Positions 7,635 through 16,595 of a stretch of 64,000 bases of DNA are shown here, piece after piece. The notes under the pieces were generated by a model. It saw only the letters and a list, made by a program, of their open reading frames with translations. It ran no database searches and was not told the DNA's origin. This DNA comes from CAYFZO01 sp964347615 (lineage in GTDB: Bacteria; Pseudomonadota; Gammaproteobacteria; Poriferisulfidales; Oxydemutatoraceae). Every line of letters starts with the position of its first letter. Position 1 is the first letter of the stretch. The stretch covers positions 1 to 64,000 of the forward strand of contig CAYFZO010000003.1 of NCBI GenBank assembly GCA_964347615.1. Direction: 5' to 3'. The position numbers and the translations under genes were made by a program.

Positions 7635-10064
7635 TCACTGCGATCCGAACTCGTAATTCAAACTGGTGTAGTAAAACCCGCCGTTAAAACCGAAAGGAGA
7701 GCTGCGGCGGTTGTAAGTGAAGATATGGGCGGTCGACACGACGTCCGGATCGTTTCTTTCGGGATACACGTTGAACAGGTTCTTGGCGCCCACCGTCCAC
7801 GTGAACCCTTCGGAGAAACGTCGGCTGGCCGCAACGTCGGTGATCCATTTCGCCTCATAATCCTGAGCGGGCAAGTCGGCCCTTTCGGTCACCTGAACAC
7901 TGCCGTAACGGCTCAGCCGGGCACTCCACTCGTAGTCACCGTAGTCGTAATCGGCGGCGAACGTATAGTGCTGGCGAGGCTGGCCGGCTTCGAGCGAGAT
8001 TCTTTCCCGGCGGTCGAACACGCTTTTGTCAGCGGTAACAACCCCCGAAGGCTCATTGACGCTGCCGCCGGCGCCGGTGCTGCCGACGTGCATCGCCGCC
8101 GACAAGTCAAGCGTTCCGCCGCCGACGTCGAGAAAATAGTCGGCGACGACGTCGAATCCGCGAGTGTGGGTGTCAACCGCGTTGGTGAAGAACTGAAACC
8201 TGCCGATGCCCCGGTTTTCCATCTCTTGCCGCACTTCGCTGCCCGGCGCAAAATCTTCGCGTTCGTATTGGCTGGACAAGGTGATCCGGTCGTCTATGTC
8301 TATGTAATACGCGTCGAACGAGACGGTCATATTGGCGAACGGTCTGGCGACCGCGCCGAAGCTGTAGTGAACCGACTCCTCCTCTTTCAATTCGTCCACC
8401 CCTATCAGTCTCAGCAGAGGATCGTCGTTGCGCAAGGTGCCGACCTCGCGTGCCACGCCGTCAATGAACTGCGTGCTGACGTTGTTGAAATACTGCTGCC
8501 CCAAAGCCGGCGCGCGGAAACCGGTGGACACCGCACCGCGAAAAGCGAACGCGTCGTTGAAATCGTAACGCGCGGTCAGCTTGCCGCTGAGGTTGTCGCC
8601 GAAATCGCTGTAATCCTCGTAACGCAACGCTGCACCCATGCGCAATTTTTCGGATAAATCGGTCTCGAAGTCGAAATAAGCGGCGCGGCTGTTGCGGTCT
8701 TCGGAGACTTCGTTTGAAGGACGAAACCCCGGAAAGACCTGAATCCCGCGCGGTGCAGGCAATTCGGTGTCCGGATATTCCTGCTCGCCGCCGTCGTCGT
8801 ACGAAGCGGGGTCGCCCGCGTGAATCTCATAGTCGTCAATCCGGTATTCCAGCCCCGCGGCCACCGTGACGACGCGGGCAAACCAGTCGAAATGGCGTAC
8901 CGCGTCGAAGTTCCACGTCGTCTGGGTGAACTCGAGGCCGCCTGAATCCGCCTGCGTCGGACTGTCGGCGCCGTAGGTGACGTTCAAAGAGTTCGTAATC
9001 AGAAAATCAAAGCGGCTGTTACCGTAGTTGACGCTCGCGTCCCAGCTCCAATCGCCCCAATCACCGCGAATCCCGAGCCCCAGCGACTCGTCGTCCACCT
9101 CCGGATTCAAAAGCGGCAAGAAACCGTCGGGGTAAACCGTGTTGTTGTTGCGCGGGCTCGCGGAACACGGGGTAGCGGGGTTTGAATCAAAACATCCGGG
9201 GGCGTCATTCGGACCGGGTATCGCAAACCGATAGAACCCCGCCGATTGGGCGTCGCGCTCGGACGCACCGCCGAACGCATAGGCGACGGCGCCGTCTTGC
9301 AACGGCAGTTCAGAGTTGATGAAAAGGTAATCGTTGTCGGAATCGGCGTCTCCGACGCGATAACGCTTGTTGCCGGCGCGGTTGGTGTGATCCCGATTCC
9401 TGCGTTCGGCGGTGAGGTTGACGAACCCTTCGTCCCTGAGGGCAAAGCCGCCGTTGAACGACGCCCTGTACTGCTCGCCGTCGCCCTTGTACGTCTGTCC
9501 CCAATAAGCACCGGCTTGCCCGCCTTGCGCTTGATCCTTCAATACGACGTTGATAACGCCGGCGATGGCGTCCGACCCGTATTGCGCGGCGGCGCCGTCA
9601 CGCAGCACCTCGATACGTTCGATCGCGCTCGGCGGAATCGCGTTCAGGTCGGTGCCCGAAGTGCCTCTTCCGATGCTTCCGTTGACGTGCACCAGCGCGC
9701 TGGTGTGACGTCGCTTGCCGTTGACCAGAACCAGCACTTGGTCGGGCCACAAACCCCGCAACGTCGCGGGACGCACCGTATCGGTGCCGTCGCTGACCGT
9801 CGAGACCGAAAAGTTGAAAGAGGGAATCAGCGTTTGCACTATCAACGCGGTTTCCGAAAGGCCGGTGCGCGCGACGTCGCTTGCGGTAATCACGTCGATC
9901 GGCACGTTGGCGTCCAACGCGATACGCGGCGCGGTCGCTCTCGAACCGACGACGACGATGCGTTCGGATGCTTCTTCGGCAAGCACTGCAAACGACGCGC
10001 CGAGGAAAAGCAGGTAAAGCGGCAACACCGACTTTACCGTGGCAGAGATGAATAACTTGGACAT
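7635..10064 (-). CDS. TonB-dependent outer-membrane receptor
   Basis: An 809-residue receptor for energised uptake of a large substrate across the outer membrane. An N-terminal signal peptide (hydrophobic to about residue 29, AVLAEEA) precedes a plug domain (about 40-175) with ERIVVVGSR, PIDVITASDV and the diagnostic EVLRDGAAAQYGSDAIAGVINVVL. The rest is a predicted 22-strand beta-barrel rich in alternating aromatic residues, with a C-terminal strand reading FYYTSLNYEFGSQ. It is a single gene with no TonB, ABC importer or regulator beside it, so the substrate cannot be deduced. It is divergent from mutY. Confidence 0.93.
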   Translation of the reverse strand: MSKLFISATVKSVLPLYLLFLGASFAVLAEEASERIVVVGSRATAPRIALDANVPIDVITASDVARTGLSETALIVQTLIPSFNFSVSTVSDGTDTVRPATLRGLWPDQVLVLVNGKRRHTSALVHVNGSIGRGTSGTDLNAIPPSAIERIEVLRDGAAAQYGSDAIAGVINVVLKDQAQGGQAGAYWGQTYKGDGEQYRASFNGGFALRDEGFVNLTAERRNRDHTNRAGNKRYRVGDADSDNDYLFINSELPLQDGAVAYAFGGASERDAQSAGFYRFAIPGPNDAPGCFDSNPATPCSASPRNNNTVYPDGFLPLLNPEVDDESLGLGIRGDWGDWSWDASVNYGNSRFDFLITNSLNVTYGADSPTQADSGGLEFTQTTWNFDAVRHFDWFARVVTVAAGLEYRIDDYEIHAGDPASYDDGGEQEYPDTELPAPRGIQVFPGFRPSNEVSEDRNSRAAYFDFETDLSEKLRMGAALRYEDYSDFGDNLSGKLTARYDFNDAFAFRGAVSTGFRAPALGQQYFNNVSTQFIDGVAREVGTLRNDDPLLRLIGVDELKEEESVHYSFGAVARPFANMTVSFDAYYIDIDDRITLSSQYEREDFAPGSEVRQEMENRGIGRFQFFTNAVDTHTRGFDVVADYFLDVGGGTLDLSAAMHVGSTGAGGSVNEPSGVVTADKSVFDRRERISLEAGQPRQHYTFAADYDYGDYEWSARLSRYGSVQVTERADLPAQDYEAKWITDVAASRRFSEGFTWTVGAKNLFNVYPERNDPDVVSTAHIFTYNRRSSPFGFNGGFYYTSLNYEFGSQ

Positions 10065-10152
10065 CGATCGAGGCAGGCGGATTCAGGTATTGCAACCGAA
10101 AATGACCGCCGAGACGGATTATACTACAGGCGATTGCTTACACTTCCCGGCC

Positions 10153-11271
10153 ATGCCCCCAAGCTTCAGCGAAAGACTCCTCGCGTGGTACGACCGCGCG
10201 GGGCGCAAAGACCTCCCGTGGCAGCTCGACAAAACGCCTTACCGCGTCTGGGTCTCGGAAGTGATGTTGCAACAGACCCAAGCGCGGACGGTCATCCCCT
10301 ACTTTGAGCGGTTCGTTGAGAGGTTTCCGTCGCCGCAAGCGCTCGCAGACGCGCCGTCCGCCGAAGTCCTCAAGCATTGGGCGGGTCTCGGCTACTACGC
10401 CAGAGCCCGCAACCTGCACCTTGCCGCGCGCCGGGTCCGCGAACGATTCCATGGGGAAGTACCGCAACAATACGAAGACCTGATTTCCCTGCCGGGCGTC
10501 GGGCGCTCGACCGCGGGCGCAATCCTCGCACTTTGCTTCAATCAGCCTTTCCCGATCTTGGACGGCAACGTCAAACGCGTGCTCGCAAGACACCAGGACG
10601 TCGCCGGCTGGCCGGGCGAAGCGGCGGTCTCGCGGCGCCTGTGGGCATTGTCGGAAGCCTCGTTGCCGGACGAGCGCGTATCCGATTACACCCAAGCGAT
10701 CATGGATCTCGGCGCCGTCACGTGCACCCGAAACCGTCCTCGGTGCGACGCTTGCCCGGTGTCGCGGGATTGCAAGGCGCGAATCCGCGGACGCGTCGCC
10801 GAACGTCCGGCAAGGCGACCGAGGCGTCCCAAGCCGACGCGTTCGACCGTGATGCTGATTGTCACCCACGGCGACCAAGTGCTGTTGCAGCGCAGACCCG
10901 CGACCGGCGTCTGGGGAGGTTTGCTGTGCCTGCCCGAAGTCGAGCGATTAAGCGACGTCGCCGCGTGGTGCCGACGACGGCTCGGCTTCGAGGAGAAGGC
11001 AACGCGATGGGACGGTTTTGCGCACGAGTTCACCCACTTCAAACTCAACGTCGAACCCGTCGCGGTGCATTGCCGCCGGACGCCGCTGCAAATCTCGGAA
11101 AGAGACGAAGTTTTTTGGTGTAAGATACGCGACGCTCAAGACGTCGGCGTCCCGGCACCGGTCAGGAAACTGCTGGCGCAACTCGACCGCGCCGTGCAAA
11201 ACCGCGGAAACACAAACGATGCAACGCACCGTCCAATGCCAAAAATTGAAGAAAGAAGCCCCCGGGCTTGA
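10153..11271 (+). CDS. mutY: A/G-specific adenine DNA glycosylase
   Basis: A 372-residue base-excision repair enzyme removing adenine mispaired with 8-oxoguanine. Landmarks are DLPWQ near the start, VSEVMLQQTQ with the catalytic Glu, the helix-hairpin-helix LPGVGRSTAGAI, ILDGNVKRVLAR with the catalytic Asp, and the 4Fe-4S ligand pattern C-x6-C-x2-C-x5-C (CTRNRPRCDACPVSRDC). A NUDIX-like C-terminal domain recognising 8-oxoG starts around RSTVMLIV. The frame is open upstream to 10039, but the start at 10153 fits the family. Its 3' end overlaps the yggX start by 53 bp, a common partnership. Confidence 0.95.
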   Translation: MPPSFSERLLAWYDRAGRKDLPWQLDKTPYRVWVSEVMLQQTQARTVIPYFERFVERFPSPQALADAPSAEVLKHWAGLGYYARARNLHLAARRVRERFHGEVPQQYEDLISLPGVGRSTAGAILALCFNQPFPILDGNVKRVLARHQDVAGWPGEAAVSRRLWALSEASLPDERVSDYTQAIMDLGAVTCTRNRPRCDACPVSRDCKARIRGRVAERPARRPRRPKPTRSTVMLIVTHGDQVLLQRRPATGVWGGLLCLPEVERLSDVAAWCRRRLGFEEKATRWDGFAHEFTHFKLNVEPVAVHCRRTPLQISERDEVFWCKIRDAQDVGVPAPVRKLLAQLDRAVQNRGNTNDATHRPMPKIEERSPRA

Positions 11272-11488
11272 ACGACCGCCTTATCCGGGAGAATTAGGGC
11301 AGCGCATCTACGAACACGTCAGCCAAGAAGCGTGGCAAGAGTGGGTCAAGCACCAAACCATGCTGATCAATGAATACCGGTTGACCCCGGTCGACCCGAA
11401 AGCGCGCGAGTTCCTCGAGAAAGAGATGGAAAAATTCCTGTTTGGAGAAGGTTCGGAAAAGCCCAAGGAATACGTCCCTGAAGAATGA
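11219..11488 (+). CDS. yggX: Fe(2+)-trafficking / oxidative damage protection protein YggX
   Basis: An 89-residue protein of the YggX family, linked to protection of Fe-S clusters. It shows the family start MQRTVQCQKLKKEAPGL with its conserved Cys, PYPGELGQRIYEHVS, and the central QEWVKHQTMLINEYRL helix. The start lies 53 bp inside the end of mutY in another frame, so translation is probably coupled. MutY and YggX both address oxidative damage, and mutY itself carries an Fe-S cluster. Confidence 0.94.
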   Translation: MQRTVQCQKLKKEAPGLERPPYPGELGQRIYEHVSQEAWQEWVKHQTMLINEYRLTPVDPKAREFLEKEMEKFLFGEGSEKPKEYVPEE

Positions 11489-11501
11489 CGGACCGGAGCA
11501 C

Positions 11502-11574
<73 letters not shown>

Positions 11575-11663
11575 CCCCGTTCACGGTTATGACCCGCTTC
11601 GGGCGCGACGCCGTCGCCTGAACCGAAAAAGCAACGACAATCATTGAACCGCCTAAGCCAATC

Positions 11664-13736
11664 ATGCTTGATTCGATGAAAAACTTAGCCGTCAAGACCG
11701 TTTATCTCGGGTTGATTCTCTCAGCTCACCTCGGCACGTTGCTCTTGGCGTATGAAGATCTGTTCTCAAGTATAGCGAAAGACCGCACACTCCTGCCATC
11801 AATCTTGTCTTCGGTACTCGTCTTGTTGCTTTCATTTCCTTTTGCACTCTTAATTTTCCGCAAACTGAACGTAAAAAAAGATTTATTGCTCTATTCGATC
11901 GTAACAGCCCTGTTCATTTTCCTTGCGTACAGTGCGCTTTTCTTGGGGGAGGCTCATAAAATAGCGGCTTCGACCGGCTTGTTTCTCGCCGTCGTCACCC
12001 TCATCGCCTTTTGCGACTCCAAAAGAACGCAAGCCACGTGGAGAAACCTGCAACGCGGTCTGGCGATAGCGCTGTTCCTGACCTTGCCATTATGCTGGTA
12101 CGTAAAACCGCAGATCATTTCAGACCTGGCCTTGCACTTTGAAGACACTCGAATAACTCCCACCGAAAGCAGATTCAAGAAGAAAAGCCGGCGAATCTCC
12201 ACGATTTTCTATAACCTCAATGTGACGCGGTATTACATGCAAGTCCCGATGCGCACTGTACACCTTGAAGGAGAATTCCCCGCGCACATCAGTGCCCTCG
12301 ACGACAAAAACTTTTTGCTGATCACCCGCTTCGGAAACATATACCACCTTACCTTGAAGCAAAGAGCGGGCACTCCCGATGAAGATCTTTACCTGAAAAA
12401 ACTATCCGCCGTCTTTCCCATCAACCACCATGAATTGGACTCATCCAGACAAAATAAAAATATTCTCAGGCATTGGTTTACAGTCAACGACCTGTACACC
12501 GACGTCGAAAACGAAGTGCGGGTCTTGTACGTCAGTCATCATTTCTGGAACGTGGAAAAGGAATGCTTTACGTTAAGAATCTCGAAACTGGTTGGCGACG
12601 TTTCCATTTTGCTGAAAGATACTCCTCCGCAGTGGAAAACGCTTTATGAAACCGTTCCTTGCTTTTCCTTGCGCGATATCAGCAAATTTAAAGGGAACCA
12701 AGCCGGCGGAAGAATTATCGGACTGGACGAAAACTCCCTGCTGTTTTCAGCCGGCGACCATGGATTTGACACCGTAACCCCGGCTCCCGGCTCGGACGAT
12801 GACACCCGCCTGCCGTCTTCAACCGGCGACCACGGATCTGATACAAGAGCCAGCAAGAATTTCCCTCAAGACCGAAGCGTCTCTTATGGAAAAATCCTGA
12901 AGATAAACCGCCGCAGCGGCCAAGCCGAACTGTTCTCCCTGGGACATCGCAACCCGCAAGGGCTGTATCGTGCACCGAACGGCCCCACGTGGGAGACGGA
13001 ACACGGACCGCACGGCGGAGACGAACTGAACAAAATAGAAGAAAGCAAGAATTACGGCTGGCCGCACGTGGTATACGGAATAGGAGACCCCGGTAAGAAG
13101 ATTTGGCCGCCGAGTCCGCACCAGAACAGACACGACGGCTATGAACAACCTGCTTTCGTCTGGACGCCTTCCATCGGCGTATCCAACCTCATCGGAGTCG
13201 AACAAGACTTATTCCCCACGTGGAAAGGCAATTTGCTGGTCGGTTCGCTTAGAGCCAGAACGTTGTTTCGCCTACAGCTGCACGAAGACCGCGTCATCTA
13301 CAGCGAACCCATAAGAATAGGTCATAGAATCGGCGACCCGACGGAAACCCCGAACGGAGAAATTTTCATCTTGACCAGAGATCAACACCTGATTCGGCTG
13401 CGCCCGGCAGATACCTTGCCGAATAAGGACGAGACCATCGCCGAGGCCGGTGAACGGCTGTTTTTCAAGTGCGCCGGATGCCACAGCCTCAACCCGGACG
13501 CACCGCACGGCATAGGGCCCAACCTGCACGATATTTACAACGGCCGAATTGCGGCAAAGGCGGGATACAGTTACTCGCCTGGGTTGCAAGCCAGGTCGTC
13601 ACAAAAATGGACCCGCGAAAACCTCTCGCTTTTCCTCAAAGACCCCGAAGCGTTCGCGCCCGGAACTCCGATGCAAATCAAAATCCCCGACGACGATGAA
13701 CGTAGGGCCTTGCTCCATTACCTGAAGAACCATTGA
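11664..13736 (+). CDS. Membrane-anchored sugar (PQQ-type) dehydrogenase fused to cytochrome c
   Basis: A 690-residue fusion. The N-terminal ~165 residues hold about five hydrophobic helices. A central glucose/sorbosone-dehydrogenase beta-propeller (about 190-585) carries the family signature around YGKILKINRRSG, SLGHRNPQGLY, WETEHGPHGGDELN and ESKNYGWPHVVYG. The C-terminal ~90 residues are a monohaem cytochrome c domain with CAGCH at residues 603-607 and a likely distal Met in PGTPM. Together they suggest a periplasm-facing sugar or aldose oxidase passing electrons to its own haem. An insertion in the propeller contains two related copies (GDHGFDT, GDHGSDT) 24 residues apart. Substrate unknown. 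It is less GC-rich than its neighbours and lies beside a tRNA, so it may have been acquired. Confidence 0.83.
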   Translation: MLDSMKNLAVKTVYLGLILSAHLGTLLLAYEDLFSSIAKDRTLLPSILSSVLVLLLSFPFALLIFRKLNVKKDLLLYSIVTALFIFLAYSALFLGEAHKIAASTGLFLAVVTLIAFCDSKRTQATWRNLQRGLAIALFLTLPLCWYVKPQIISDLALHFEDTRITPTESRFKKKSRRISTIFYNLNVTRYYMQVPMRTVHLEGEFPAHISALDDKNFLLITRFGNIYHLTLKQRAGTPDEDLYLKKLSAVFPINHHELDSSRQNKNILRHWFTVNDLYTDVENEVRVLYVSHHFWNVEKECFTLRISKLVGDVSILLKDTPPQWKTLYETVPCFSLRDISKFKGNQAGGRIIGLDENSLLFSAGDHGFDTVTPAPGSDDDTRLPSSTGDHGSDTRASKNFPQDRSVSYGKILKINRRSGQAELFSLGHRNPQGLYRAPNGPTWETEHGPHGGDELNKIEESKNYGWPHVVYGIGDPGKKIWPPSPHQNRHDGYEQPAFVWTPSIGVSNLIGVEQDLFPTWKGNLLVGSLRARTLFRLQLHEDRVIYSEPIRIGHRIGDPTETPNGEIFILTRDQHLIRLRPADTLPNKDETIAEAGERLFFKCAGCHSLNPDAPHGIGPNLHDIYNGRIAAKAGYSYSPGLQARSSQKWTRENLSLFLKDPEAFAPGTPMQIKIPDDDERRALLHYLKNH

Positions 13737-13803
13737 GGTCAAAGACCAACGGCGTGAATCTGCCTCGTTGCGACCGCCGTCCGTAAGACTGAACCAGCCT
13801 GCT

Positions 13804-14616
13804 TCACACGTGGGTGCTCCAATCCGGCGCCGCCGGCCCGCAGGCGACAAACGGAGGGTTGATCAATGATTCTTTCGTATTGTAGAGCAGGGGCTTGCCG
13901 GAGAAGTCCGTCAAGGCGCCGCCGGCTTCCTCGAGTATGCACTGTCCGGCGGCGGTATCCCATTCACAGGTCTTGCCGAACCGCGGGTAAAAATCCGCTT
14001 TGCCTTCGGCAATCAAGCAGCATTTGATCAGACTGCCGCGCCGCACCAAATGATGGCGGCCTATTTTGCCGAGAAACGCCTCGGTGTCGGCGCCGGCGTG
14101 CGACGTGCTGACCGCGATGACGGGTTCCCCTTGCGCGTCGTTGCGCGCGCGGATTATCCGCTCACAACCGTCCTTCTCGCGCTTGCGCGCACCGCTGCCC
14201 AGCGTCGCCATGTAGCAGCTTTCCTCGACCGGCACGTAGACGACCCCCAGAACCGGCCGTTGCCGATGAATCAAAGCAACGTTGACCGTGAAGTCATCGC
14301 GTCTATTGACAAACTCGCGTGTGCCGTCGAGCGGATCAACCAGCCAATAACGTTCCCAAGCGCGACGTTCGGAAAAAGCAACGTCGGCGCTCTCTTCAGA
14401 CAATATCGGCAGGCTCGGCTCGAGTCGCGCGAGCTCCCGGGAAATCGTCCGGTGTGAAAACAGATCGGCTTCGGTCAGCGGCGATCGGTCGTCCTTGTAC
14501 TCGACCTGAAAGTCCCGCCGGTATATCCGGCGGATCCCGGCACCGGCCTCTTCCGCAATCTCGACCACGCGCGCAAGCAACGCCTCCAAGTCAAAAGGCG
14601 CAGGCGAAGAAGACAC
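13804..14616 (-). CDS. cysQ: 3'(2'),5'-bisphosphate nucleotidase
   Basis: A 270-residue inositol-monophosphatase-fold enzyme that hydrolyses 3'-phosphoadenosine 5'-phosphate formed in sulfate assimilation. Visible metal-site motifs are SPLTEADLFSH, ILSEES, the core WLVDPLDGTREFVNRRDDFTVN, and near the C-terminus CEWDTAAGQCILEEAGG. Length is typical. It converges with the dehydrogenase/cytochrome gene and lies 3 bp upstream (in its own direction) of no further plus-strand gene; the next minus-strand gene upstream, the cysteine-cluster protein, ends 3 bp before its start. Confidence 0.93.
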   Translation of the reverse strand: MSSSPAPFDLEALLARVVEIAEEAGAGIRRIYRRDFQVEYKDDRSPLTEADLFSHRTISRELARLEPSLPILSEESADVAFSERRAWERYWLVDPLDGTREFVNRRDDFTVNVALIHRQRPVLGVVYVPVEESCYMATLGSGARKREKDGCERIIRARNDAQGEPVIAVSTSHAGADTEAFLGKIGRHHLVRRGSLIKCCLIAEGKADFYPRFGKTCEWDTAAGQCILEEAGGALTDFSGKPLLYNTKESLINPPFVACGPAAPDWSTHV

Positions 14617-14619
14617 TGC

Positions 14620-15048
14620 CTAGCCCCGGGTCCAGCGCTTGAATCGCTTCTTACAGTACTTCAGCAACGACTCGTAATCCGGGAAGTACAGGTCGAACCC
14701 GTCTTCGGCGGGTGCGTCAAATTCGCAGTAGTCGTTGGAATAGTCGCGGCAAATCTGGGGGCGCTGCTCGTAAATGCCGCACAGGCCGCCGGGACGCAGG
14801 TGCATGCACGACGTTTCAAACAACAAGCACCATCCTTCGTTGTCCTTATAGACTTTCACGTTGCCGTGGGAAACCTGCCACAGCAGATGTTCGAAATCTT
14901 CCTTGCTTCTCGGCGCGTCAATCGCCTGCGTCACATAATGGCAACATTTGCTGTTGGTGCAAAACCCGCATTTATTCTCGGACGTGAGTTTCAAGCCCGG
15001 CTCAACGCGAACCGGTATATTCCCGAAATGGTTTCCCGAATGGCTCAT
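14620..15048 (-). CDS. YkgJ/UPF0153-type cysteine-cluster protein
   Basis: A 142-residue protein with the cysteine pattern of the zinc/iron-chelating YkgJ family: CGFCTNSKCCHYV near residue 27, CMHLRPGGLCGIYEQRP near 81-97 and CRDYSNDYC. These residues probably bind a metal cluster. The molecular function is not established. It is followed directly by cysQ (3-bp spacing, probably one transcript) and diverges from hspQ; a TATAAT-type promoter precedes it. Confidence 0.85.
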   Translation of the reverse strand: MSHSGNHFGNIPVRVEPGLKLTSENKCGFCTNSKCCHYVTQAIDAPRSKEDFEHLLWQVSHGNVKVYKDNEGWCLLFETSCMHLRPGGLCGIYEQRPQICRDYSNDYCEFDAPAEDGFDLYFPDYESLLKYCKKRFKRWTRG

Positions 15049-15081
15049 GCTAACCTCGTGGTTGGATGCAAAACGGGCGGT

Positions 15082-15110
15082 ATTATAAATGACGAGGCAC
15101 GGAACACCAA
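15082..15110 (-). promoter_or_regulatory. Putative sigma-70 promoter for the cysteine-cluster gene and cysQ
   Basis: On the minus strand TTGGTG (15110-15105), a 17-bp spacer and a perfect TATAAT (15087-15082) stand about 34 bp upstream of the coding start. The -10 is perfect and the spacing ideal; the -35 matches only partly. Confidence 0.55.
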
Positions 15111-15112
15111 GT

Positions 15113-15118
15113 TATAAT
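15113..15118 (+). promoter_or_regulatory. Putative -10 element for hspQ
   Basis: A perfect TATAAT stands 52 bp upstream of the preferred hspQ start, facing away from the divergent promoter beside it. No convincing -35 hexamer is visible at 16-18 bp, nor a clear heat-shock type -10. Confidence 0.45.
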
Positions 15119-15170
15119 CGCCGCGATACGAACAAACCCCGGGATGAAACGGAGAAACACGGAGGACAAA

Positions 15171-15488
15171 GTGGAAGTCAGCACCGCTCGTTTTTGCATC
15201 GGCGAAATCGTCAAGCATAAGTTGTTCGACTACTACGGGGTGATTTACAACGTGGACCCGGTCTTCACGGGCACCGACGAATGGTACGAGACCGTCGCCA
15301 AAAGCCGCCCCCCGAAAGATCAGCCATGGTACCACGTGCTGGTTGACGGTCGCGGTGCGACGACCACCTACGTCGCCGAGAGAAACCTCCAGCACTGCAC
15401 CGAATTCAAGCGGATAAACCATCCGCTGATCGACGTTTACTTCAGCGGACACGACGGCAAGAGCTACCTGATGAAATCCATGGCTTAA
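15171..15488 (+). CDS. hspQ: Heat-shock protein HspQ
   Basis: A 105-residue protein of the HspQ/YccV family, a specificity-enhancing factor for Lon that binds hemimethylated DNA in E. coli. Landmarks are the CIGEIVKHKLFDYYGVIYNVDPVF start, PWYHVLVDG and TTYVAERNL. An ATG at 15144 is in frame, but the GTG at 15171 has a GGAGG at 15161-15165 with 5-nt spacing and gives the same start position and length as the E. coli protein, so GTG is preferred. Confidence 0.92.
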   Translation: MEVSTARFCIGEIVKHKLFDYYGVIYNVDPVFTGTDEWYETVAKSRPPKDQPWYHVLVDGRGATTTYVAERNLQHCTEFKRINHPLIDVYFSGHDGKSYLMKSMA

Positions 15489-15500
15489 ACCCGAGTTCGG

Positions 15501-15953
15501 ATGAGCTTACTCGACAAATTCAAAAGCCTTCTCGCTGCGGAGCGAACGACCGAAGACCGCGCGGTGCACTTCCTGCAACTGGCGAACGCGGTGCTCCTGG
15601 TGGAAATAAGCCACGCCGACTTCGAGACCGACCCGCGAGAACTCGAGGCGGCGACCGCGAGACTGGCGCAACGCCATCGGCTGAGCGAAGCCGAAGCCGA
15701 CGCACTGGTCCACGACGCGCTGGTCGAACGTAAGAGCAGCGTGTCCTTGCACGACTACCTGAGGGTAATCAACGATGGTATGGATCTGAACGAAAAGACC
15801 AAGTTGATCGAAGATCTATGGGCGGTCGCATACGCCGACGGCAAACTCGACTGCCACGAAGAGCATCAGGTGCGCAAGATTGCCGAACTGCTGCACGTGC
15901 CGCACGTGCGCTTCATCCGGGCCAAGCACCGCGTCCGAGAAAAAGAAAACTGA
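15501..15953 (+). CDS. TerB-family (tellurite-resistance-like) protein
   Basis: A 150-residue all-helical protein matching the TerB domain: ANAVLLVEISHADFETDPRE with acidic metal-site residues in the first half and DLWAVAYADGKLDCHEEHQVRK in the second. Such proteins are widespread and often have nothing to do with tellurite. It lies 12 bp after hspQ and is probably co-transcribed with it. No other ter genes are present. Confidence 0.85.
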   Translation: MSLLDKFKSLLAAERTTEDRAVHFLQLANAVLLVEISHADFETDPRELEAATARLAQRHRLSEAEADALVHDALVERKSSVSLHDYLRVINDGMDLNEKTKLIEDLWAVAYADGKLDCHEEHQVRKIAELLHVPHVRFIRAKHRVREKEN

Positions 15954-15998
15954 CCGGGCGGAAAGTCGTCCGTCCTGGTTCTCCCCGGCGACCGAGGT

Positions 15999-16595
15999 TC
16001 AACCTCGGGTGACCCGGTACAATGCGATTTCTCCCATCAGGTTCGGCGCCAGACGTATGCCGAAGCTGCCGCGATGCGCGTAATCCACCGCCGCGCGGTC
16101 GAGCACGCGCATGCCGCTTTTGCGGCACAGGTTTTCGAAGTCCTTAAGCGTACAGAGATGAATGTTTTCGGTATCGAACCAGGTTTCAGGCAGCGCTTTG
16201 GTCATCGGCATCGCCCCCTCGAAGAGCAACTGCCACCGGTTTTTCCAGTACCCCATATTGGGAAAGGTGATGATGCCTTCTTTGCCCGTCTCCAGCATGT
16301 CGTCAAGCAGTCGCGCCGGGTGGTGCACCGCTTGCAGGGTCTGGGTCATCACGACGTAGTCGAAACGACGGCGTTTGAAATAACCGGACAATCCCTCATC
16401 GAGGTCGGCTTGAATGACGCTCACGCCACGCTCGATGCAACGCACGACGTTGTCCACGTCTATTTCAAGCCCGATGCCTTCGACGGCGCGCGTCTCGGCA
16501 AGGTTGCTCAGCAAGGCGCCGTCGCCGCAACCCAAATCGAGGACGCTCGAGCCGGGCTTGACCCACTCTCGGATAATCTCCAAGTCAGCCCGCAC
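15999..16595 (-). CDS. metW: Methionine biosynthesis protein MetW
   Basis: A 198-residue class I methyltransferase-fold protein. It has the SAM motif VLDLGCGDGALL, GIGLEIDVDNV and the family-typical DYVVMTQTLQAVHHPARLL, then ITFPNMGYWKNRWQLLF. MetW proteins almost always accompany MetX and are needed for or support homoserine acylation. Here the gene follows metX with an overlap of about 11 bp, which supports the assignment and translational coupling. Confidence 0.95.
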   Translation of the reverse strand: MRADLEIIREWVKPGSSVLDLGCGDGALLSNLAETRAVEGIGLEIDVDNVVRCIERGVSVIQADLDEGLSGYFKRRRFDYVVMTQTLQAVHHPARLLDDMLETGKEGIITFPNMGYWKNRWQLLFEGAMPMTKALPETWFDTENIHLCTLKDFENLCRKSGMRVLDRAAVDYAHRGSFGIRLAPNLMGEIALYRVTRG

